From positions 15,289,001 to 15,353,000 of the forward strand of contig CM044311.1 of NCBI GenBank assembly GCA_024291935.2: DNA of 64,000 nt, in the 5' to 3' direction. Below, in pieces: positions 57,476 to 64,000 of this stretch (position 1 is the stretch's first letter; the number at the start of each line of letters is the position of its first letter). Position numbers and translations under genes: made by a program. A model generated the notes under the pieces. That model did not search any database. It was not told where the DNA came from and saw only the letters and a list, made by a program, of their open reading frames with translations. Source of the stretch: Okapia johnstoni. Its lineage: Eukaryota > Chordata > Mammalia > Artiodactyla > Giraffidae.

Positions 57476-57668
57476 TAATTTATTTATTTTTAATGGAAAG
57501 ATAATTGCTTTAAAATATTGCTTTGGTTTCTGCCATCCATCAACATGAATTATTCATAGGTATACCTATGTCCCCTCCTTCTTGAACCTCCCTCCCACCA
57601 CCCACCTTTTTCCACCCCTCTAGGTTGTTACAGAGTCTACCTTTGAGTTCCCTGAATCAAACAACAAT
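57475..57668 (-). repeat. Ruminant L1 3' end, reverse (tail-to-tail with the previous)
   Basis: 'aatttatttatttttaatggaaagataattgc', 'ccatccatcaacatgaatta', 'cttgaacctccctcccacc' and 'gagttccctgaatcaaacaaca' are the same family as 55235-55618. Confidence 0.82.
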
Positions 57669-57842
57669 TTTTTTAAAAAAGAAAAGAAAAAAGAATTTTA
57701 TTAAAAAGTGGATGCCTGGCTCAGTGGTTTAAAAAAATATTGATCCCTTGATGCACATTCAAGAAAGGTTGATTTAGTTGATATTAGATGAGGCCTGAGC
57801 CCTGAAATCTTGACAACTTCCCCCATGCAATTCTGCCTGTGA

Positions 57843-58050
57843 GCTCAGTTGTGTCCGACTCTTTGTGACCCCATGGACTGTAGCCCGCCAGGCTCCTCTG
57901 TCCATGGGATTTCTCCGACAAGAATACTGGAGTGGGTTGCCAATTCCTTCTCCAGGGGCTCTTCCTCACCCAGGGATGGAACACTCATCTCTTGCATCTC
58001 CTGCATTGGCAGACATATTTTTTTTACCAACTGAGCCACTGGGGAAGTCT
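57843..58050 (-). repeat. Bov-tA SINE
   Basis: Reverse: gctcagttgtgtccgactct to 'ccaactgagccactggggaag'. Confidence 0.9.
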
Positions 58051-58499
58051 AATGTCCTGATGTAATTCTAATGTCCTTCAAAGTGGAGGCTGTCTGGTCT
58101 AGAACAGTAGTGGTGATAAATGGTGGTGGCGGAGGGGAAGGAGTGAAGACTGAAAGCCCTCCTAATGGCTTTGGCACGTCTTGGGGGATGTAACACGTGG
58201 ATACCGGTTACACGGGAGACATTGCTCCTCTGTCGGTGTTGGTCAGAGGTGCTGTGGCAATCAACAAAAAGAAGTCTGAAGCTTACCCTCATTCCATGGA
58301 GGTAGACCAGACTCCACTCTCCCTTCCTGCTAGCCCATACCAGAGGGAAGTGTAGGAATGAAAAAAAAAGTGCAGAGAGGAGTATTTCCTAATTTCTTCC
58401 ACTAAGTCATAAAGAAACATGATCATTCCTGGGAGGATAAACTTTACACCAAATGTGAAATTTTAAAATGAATAAGACCGAGGTTTTTTTTGGAAGGGG
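58051..58499. other. Stretch without recognised features
   Basis: Slightly GC-richer than its surroundings around 58120-58320, but no exon or repeat assigned. Confidence 0.4.
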
Positions 58500-58645
58500 T
58501 GCAGATGGGGAGCTGTTCTGGGTCTTAGTTGCAGCACATGGGATCTTCGATATTCATAGAACTCATAGTTGAAGCATGTGGGATTTAGGGATGGAACCTG
58601 GGTCCCCTGCACTGGGAGCACAGAGTCCTAGCCTCTGTACATTTG
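58500..58645 (-). repeat. CHR-type SINE, diverged
   Basis: Reverse. 'gctgttctgggtcttagttgcagcacatgggatcttc' and 'ggatggaacctgggtcccctgcactgggag' match the CHR body. Confidence 0.7.
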
Positions 58646-58694
58646 ATTTGCCCACAGTTGAAAAATAATGATCTTCAACTTATGCCTATAATCA

Positions 58695-58732
58695 CATATA
58701 AAACTCAGTCCCCCAAGACTGAGTTTTATATG
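58695..58732. repeat. Perfect 16-base inverted repeat (hairpin)
   Basis: catataaaactcagtc (58695-58710), loop ccccaa, gactgagttttatatg (58717-58732). Beyond a 4-base gap the arms continue with ataatca/tgattat, so about 23 pairs are possible. Confidence 0.9.
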
Positions 58733-58739
58733 ATTCTGA

Positions 58740-59490
58740 TTATCCACCGCTGTGTACTGTATCATTCTAAAACATAATGGCATAAAAATTAACCATTTTA
58801 TTACCCTTGCATCTGTGGGTCAAGAACTCAGAAAAGCATAACAAGTGCAATTCTCTTCTCCACAGTGTCTGGGGCCTCAGCTGGAAAGTCTCAGTTGGTT
58901 ATTTTCACTGACATAACTAATACCTTCCCTGGTGGCTTGGTGGTAAAGAACCCATTTGCCAATATAGAAACCCAATCCAGATTCGATCCATGGGTCAGAA
59001 GGATACCCTGGAGAAGGAAATGGTAACCCACTCCAGTATTCTTGCCTGGAGAATCCCAGGGATGGGGGAACCTGGTTGGCTACAGTCCATGGGGTCACAA
59101 GAGTAGGACACGATGTAGCTACATACATGACACGTAGCCACATACATGACATAGCTACAACAAAGCCGGGGATAATTCAATGAGTCAATTTTTGACCAGA
59201 GTTAAATATGGCTTCTCCCTGTTACTTGAGCTTCCTCACAGCATGGCAGCTTCCGGCCAGTCAAACTCGTTACATGGTCCAGGACTCCAAGAAAAAATGT
59301 CACCTGGTATTTTATGACCCTGACTCAGAAATCACATAGCAATAACTTCTGGATTCTCTGATGGTTAAAGCAGTCCCAAGATCACTCAGATTCAAGAAGA
59401 GGGGACAGGAATAGTACCCCTCAATGGTGGGAGAGTCTCAGAAAATTTTCTGATACCTCAATAGGTATGAGCTAATGCCTAGAACAACAG
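58740..59490 (+). repeat. Ancient interspersed repeat interrupted by a SINE
   Basis: 'attctaaaacataatggcataaaaattaac', 'catctgtgggtcaagaactcag' and, right of the SINE, 'cttcctcacagcatggcagcttcc' and 'ttttatgaccctgactcagaaatcaca' follow the same motif order as 42650-43190. Confidence 0.5.
58922..59115 (+). repeat. Bov-tA SINE
   Basis: Forward: taccttccctggtggcttgg to 'acaagagtaggacacgatg'. It is followed by a 19-base tandem duplication (gtagctacatacatgacac, about 2.3 copies, 59115-59157). Confidence 0.88.
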
Positions 59491-59713
59491 GAAGTTAGAG
59501 ATTCTCAACCAAGCTGTTGGTAAGAGACAGCATACGCAGCCGTACAGAACATGATTATATTTTACAGTTGGGGAGGAAGAAGTTACTGAAACAAAAGTTT
59601 TGTGTTTATGCCATATCTCATTAAAAATCCTCGATAAACCATTTACAACAATGTTTCATGTGCATGAAGAAACCAGAGTCTGTACACTAATGTAAAGAGC
59701 AAAATCAAGATAT
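59491..59713. other. Spacer without recognised features
   Basis: AT-rich, nothing assigned. Confidence 0.4.
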
Positions 59714-59726
59714 AATTTAAATATGA

Positions 59727-60561
59727 TGTTGTTGTTCAGTTGCTAAGTCATGTCCGGCTCTCTGCATCCCCATGGACTGCAGTGTGTCAGGCTTCTTTGT
59801 CCTTCACTACCTCCCAGAGTTTACTCAAACTCATGTCCATTGAGTTGATGATGTTATCTAACAATCTCATCCTCTGCCGCACCTTTCTCCTTTTGCCTTC
59901 AATCTTTCCTAGCATTAGTGTCTTTTCCGATGAATCAGCTCTTCTCATCACGTAGCCAAAGTGTTGGAACCTCAACTTCAGCATCAGTCCTTCCAATGAA
60001 TATTCAGGGTTGATTTCCTTTAGAATTGACTGGTATGATCTCCTTGCAATCCAAGGAACTCTCGAGAGTCTTCTCCAGTATCACAATTCGAAAGTATCAA
60101 TTCTTCAGGACTTAGTCTTCTTTATGGTCCAACTCTCACATCCTTACATGACTACTAGAAAAACCATAGCTTTGACTATATGGATCTTTGTTGGCAAAGT
60201 GATGTCTCTGCTTTTTAATATGCTGTCTGGGTTTGTCATAGCTTTCCTTCCAAAGAGCAAGCATCTTTTAATTTCATGGCTGCAGTCACCATCAGCAGTG
60301 ATTTTGGAGCCCAAGAAAATAAAATTTTATCACTGTTTTCACTTTCTCCCCTTCTCTTTGTCATGAAATGATGGGACCAGACTGCATGATCTTAGTTTTT
60401 TGAATATTGTGTTTTAAGCCAGCTTTTTCACTCTCCTCTTTCACCCTCTTCAGGAGGCTCTTTAATTCCTCTTACTTTCTGCCATTACAGTGGTATCATC
60501 TGCATATCAAAGGCTGTTGATATTTCTCCCAGCTGGAATCAAGATTGCTGGGAGTGGGAGA
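59727..60561 (-). pseudogene. BovB LINE insertion with target-site duplications and 5' micro-inversion
   Basis: Reverse. The 3' end gttgttgttcagttgctaag lies left. The complementary strand encodes diverged C-terminal blocks ([34 protein letters not shown], 59787-59996) and the region just after the RT site. aatttaaatatga occurs at 59714-59726 and 60562-60574. At the 5' (right) end 'atttctcccagc' is followed by tggaatcaagattgctggga, which is the opposite strand of the neighbouring BovB sequence. Confidence 0.92.
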
Positions 60562-60574
60562 AATTTAAATATGA

Positions 60575-61504
60575 CCTTTTCCTGTATACTTATCTCTCAG
60601 ATTAAGAGTCAGTTTCCTTCAAAACATTGACAATCAATGTTCTTATTCAGAATAAGAATATGCTGAATTGTGTGTCTTTTCAAAATTAAAATAGAAAAAA
60701 CTTATATTTAGTAAGAATTTTTATTTATACGTTTCTTTATAATTCTTGGTAGTACACAACCCTGCAAAATATACTGTGATGCATTAGCATAATTTATCCC
60801 ATATCTCAAATTTTAGGAAAATAAGTGTCTCTCTCAGGATCACAAAATGAGATTAGGCAAACTTCATATTTTAGCATATGGCCCAGGACAGGTGCTGCTT
60901 AGAAAGCAATGAATACTTCCTGAATAGTGTATCTGGTTAAAAAAACATTCTGAACAGTCTTTTACAACTGAAATAGCCAGGGAAAGTAGGTCATTGCACG
61001 CCTTCTTCTAGAGCTGGTAGTTCCAATCTGCTGCACTCTTTTTTCCTAGAGAGATAAAAACTGTGAATCATACCAGTTCCTGCTTTGAACACAGTCCACA
61101 GACACTGTGAGCAGATGGGCTTTTTGGCCTCCAAACCATTCTTTGCTGTCTACCACAGGTGAGTAGTAGATACCCTCTTAAATTAGCCACAACTGTTAAG
61201 TCAAGAACTAGCCAGTTACAAACATGATAGACAACTTATGACAGCATATTGTATATATTTAAAGAAAGCTGACAGTCTTTGGACTTTACTTAAAAGAGTT
61301 GACACATATTTGTAGCCAATCCCCATATCAACAATCATGCCAGTTTTCGTATTTGTATGTTACCTACAAAGCAAGTTAGTGACAATAGGCAAACATTGCA
61401 AATGGAATTGTAAGATTTTTGATTATGGTTATAGCAGAAAACATTGTGTTATAACAAAAGAAAGAATTAGGAACATGAGAAAACACTCAAAGAGATAAAT
61501 ATGT
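60575..61504. other. AT-rich stretch without recognised gene
   Basis: No repeat family assigned. No frame above 60 codons of interest. Confidence 0.4.
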
Positions 61505-61707
61505 GTGTGTGCTCAGTTGTGTGTGACTCTTTGCAACCTTGTGGACTGTAGCCCACCAGGCTCCTCTGTCCATGGGATTTTCCAGACAAGACTACTGGAG
61601 TGGCTTGCCATTTCCTCCTCCAGGGGAGGTTCCTGACCCAGGGATTGAACCAGGGTCTCCTGCATTGCAGGCAGATACTTTACTATCTGAGCCACCAAGG
61701 AAGCCCT
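61505..61707 (-). repeat. Bov-tA SINE
   Basis: Reverse: gtgtgtgctcagttgtgtgt to 'ctgagccaccaaggaagccc'. Confidence 0.9.
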
Positions 61708-62164
61708 AAAGAGATTTGTTAAAGAGGAATTTTAAAAAGTAAAAACTGGTTTGCATAGAAGTGGAAGCTATAACGCCTTCACCTGATGGAATATTTTGGA
61801 GTCATTACGTGCACTGCAGAATGTGAGAGAACTTATTAGCACAAACTGTAGTGCTAATAGCTCACATGAGAAGAAACATCTTCTCAGGTAAATATCTCAA
61901 CAAATGCAAAAAATAAAAGGACATAAAATCCGATATCTATTCCTTACATAAAGCAAAAAAATCAATTATTGTATTTAATCACATCAAAAAGCATCATCAA
62001 AATTAATGATCAGACTTCTAATTTTCCATTTAAATTTCACAAACAAAACAAAGGTATTATCACCACTACACATTGCTCTGGAAGTAAAATTCAATGTAAT
62101 AAAATAAGAAAAATAAATAAGGAGTCTACATACTGAAAAATAATATACCAGATTGTCGTTATTA
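61708..62164. other. AT-rich stretch without recognised gene
   Basis: Nothing assigned. Confidence 0.4.
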
Positions 62165-62395
62165 GTGATTGCATGCATGCTAAGTTGTTTCAGTTGCGTC
62201 TGACTCTTCGCAACCACATGGACTGTAGTCCTCAAGGCTCCTCTGTCCATGGAATTCTCCAGGCAAGAACACCAGAGTAGGCGGCTATGCCCTCCTTCAG
62301 GGGCTCTTCCCAACCCAGGAATTGAAGCCATGTCTCTTACGTCTCCTGCATGGCAGGCAGGTTCTTTTACCACTAGCACCACCTGGGAAGCCCCA
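62165..62395 (-). repeat. Bov-tA SINE
   Basis: Reverse: gtgattgcatgcatgctaag to 'ctagcaccacctgggaagcccc'. Confidence 0.9.
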
Positions 62396-62721
62396 TTAGA
62401 GATTATATGATGGCATAAAAGGTTGAACCAAAGTGACTGGTTAAAAAATGTAACTTGTAAAAATAGATACTTTTCCTATATAGAAATGATATTGAGAGAA
62501 AAAAATAATTAAGCAATTTCTCAAAGAGCAAAACAAATAAATAAGAATCATCTTAAGAGTGAATGTGCAGAACAAATAAGAAAATATTACAACTTGCCTG
62601 AGGAGACATAAAAGGAAAGTTGAATAAATGGTCCTGTCTCATTATAATTCAACCTTCAAAGAAAATCATCTGAAAAAAACAAGATTTGGGGAGGTATTTG
62701 ACAAAACTGTATTAAATTCTG
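62396..62721. other. AT-rich spacer
   Basis: About 325 bases between two SINEs. Nothing assigned. Confidence 0.4.
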
Positions 62722-62940
62722 GGCTTCTCCAATGGCTCAATGGTAAAGAATCTGCTTGCAATAAGGGAGATGCAGGAGACGTAGGTTCAATCACTAGGTC
62801 AGAAAGATCCACTGGAGGAAGGCGTAACAACCCACTCCAGTATTCTTGTCTGGAGAATCCCATGGACAGAGGAGCCTGGTGGGCTACAGTCCACGGGGTT
62901 GCAAAGAGTCAGTCACGACTGAAGCAACTGAGCACTGAGC
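62722..62940 (+). repeat. Bov-tA SINE
   Basis: Forward: gggcttctccaatggctcaa to 'gtcacgactgaagcaactgagc'. Confidence 0.9.
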
Positions 62941-63084
62941 ATATCAAATTCATCTAAAAGATTAAATACACAAGAAATAGCCCAGGAAATTTTTCAGAGA
63001 AAACAAAATGAAAAAGGACTTATTTTATCAAAAGTTAAAACAGAAAATTTCAGAAGCTAAAACATTTTGTGGCAGGACTAGGGT

Positions 63085-64000
63085 ATCAGTTCAGTTCAGT
63101 CGCTCAGTCGTGTCTGACTCTTTGTGACCCCATGAATCACAGCACGCCAGGCCTCCCTGTTCATCACCAACTCCCGGAGTTTACCCAAACTCATGCCCAT
63201 CGAGTCGCTGATGCCATGCAGCCATCTCATCCTCTGTCGTCCCCTTCTTCTCCTGCCCCTAATCCTTCCCAGCATCAGGGTCTTTTCCAATGAGTCAACT
63301 CTTCGCATGAGGTGGCCAAAGCATTGGAGTTTCAGCTTCAAAATCAGTCCTTCCAATGAACACTCAGGACTGATCTTTAGGATGGACTGGTTGGATCTCC
63401 TTGCAGTCCAAGGCACTCTCAAGAGTCTTCTCCAACACCACAGTTCAAAAGCATCAATTCTTTGGTGCTCAGCTTTCTTCACAGCCCAAATCTCACATCC
63501 ATATATGACTACTGGAAAAACCATAGCCTTGAATAGACCGACCTTTGTTGGCAAAGTAATGTCTCTGTTTTTTAATATGCTATCTAGGTTGGTCACAACT
63601 TTCCTTCCAAGGAGTAAGCGTCTTTTAGTTTCATGGCTGCAATCACCATCTGCGGTGATTTTGGAGCCCAAAAAAATAAAGTCTGACACTGTTTCCACTG
63701 TTTCCCCATCTATTTGCCATGAAGTGATGGGACCAGATGCCATGATCTTAGTTTTCTGAATGTTGAGCTTTAAGCCAACTTTTTCACTCTCCTCTTTCAC
63801 TTTCATCAAGAGGCTTTTTAGTTCCTCTTCACTTTCTGCCATGAGGGTGGTGTCATCTGCATATCTGAGGTTATTGATATTTCTCCTAGCAATCTTGATT
63901 CCAGCTTGTGCTTCTTCCAGCCCAGTGTTTCTCATGATGTACACTGCATATAAGTTAAATAAGCAGGGTGACAATATACAGCCTTGATGTACTCCTTTTC
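63085..64000 (-). pseudogene. BovB LINE, best-preserved copy, runs off the right edge
   Basis: Reverse. The 3' tail 'cagttcagttcagtcgctcag' is at the left. The complementary strand is open for at least 292 codons (63096-63974) and continues past the window: CLFNLYAVYIMRNTGLEEAQAG, RT catalytic [95 protein letters not shown] and the C-terminal [32 protein letters not shown]. One codon is missing in LKISPE (normally LKEISPE), an in-frame 3-base deletion. It is the least decayed BovB here. Whether the endonuclease half survives cannot be seen. Confidence 0.9.

Noticed and set aside
63193..63759. 188-codon plus-strand frame
   Set aside because: Antisense shadow of the BovB RT on the minus strand.
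1..64000. CRISPR array, prokaryotic operon or viral genome
   Set aside because: No regularly spaced repeats, no dense coding and no prokaryotic signals. Repeats are ruminant SINEs and LINEs dispersed at irregular distances.

Overview
This window is nuclear DNA from a ruminant, most likely a bovid such as cattle, buffalo, sheep or goat. The evidence is the repeat content: many Bov-tA SINEs (tRNA-Glu-like head fused to Bov-A), a dimeric Bov-A2-type SINE, CHR-type artiodactyl SINEs, about fifteen BovB (RTE) LINE pieces and ruminant L1 copies with their characteristic 3' ends. There are no bacterial or viral genes. Nearly every open reading frame longer than 60 codons is a piece of a transposon, an antisense shadow of one, or a GC-rich artefact in the CpG island.

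Layout. Positions 1-15000 are mostly AT-rich sequence with a 5'-truncated L1 (340-1939), a second L1 3' end (7734-7953), scattered SINEs and MIRs and one BovB tail. The one strong gene-related signal is a CpG island at about 15590-16920. It has GC boxes, a likely untranslated first exon on the minus strand and a consensus splice donor at 16448-16453. If that reading is right, the left 16 kb is intron 1 of a minus-strand gene whose coding exons lie outside the window. I could not identify the gene. From 17000 to 27400 the sequence is intergenic, with a local duplication, a palindrome cluster, BovB copies (a 2.3 kb one at 24380-26655) and a small U2 snRNA-derived retro-insertion at 21773.

Positions 27432-32385 hold a rearranged ruminant L1. 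Its 5'UTR is joined directly to the ORF2 endonuclease, ORF1 is lost, and an inverted copy of its own 5'UTR sits inside ORF2. Positions 33085-35445 hold a minus-strand BovB interrupted by a cassette of SINE, tRNA-Val pseudogene and SINE. From 35500 to the right edge there are old L1 sequences, many SINEs and several BovB copies. One BovB (59727-60561) has clean target-site duplications and a tiny 5' inversion. Another (63085 to the edge) keeps almost 300 uninterrupted reverse-transcriptase codons.

I see no undescribed functional system. The most informative signals are retrotransposition scars (U2 fragment, tRNA-Val cassette, inverted L1 duplication, BovB twin-priming junction) and the unidentified CpG-island promoter. 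Repeat boundaries were read by eye and are usually good to about 5-20 bases; strands of SINEs follow the tRNA-head-first convention.
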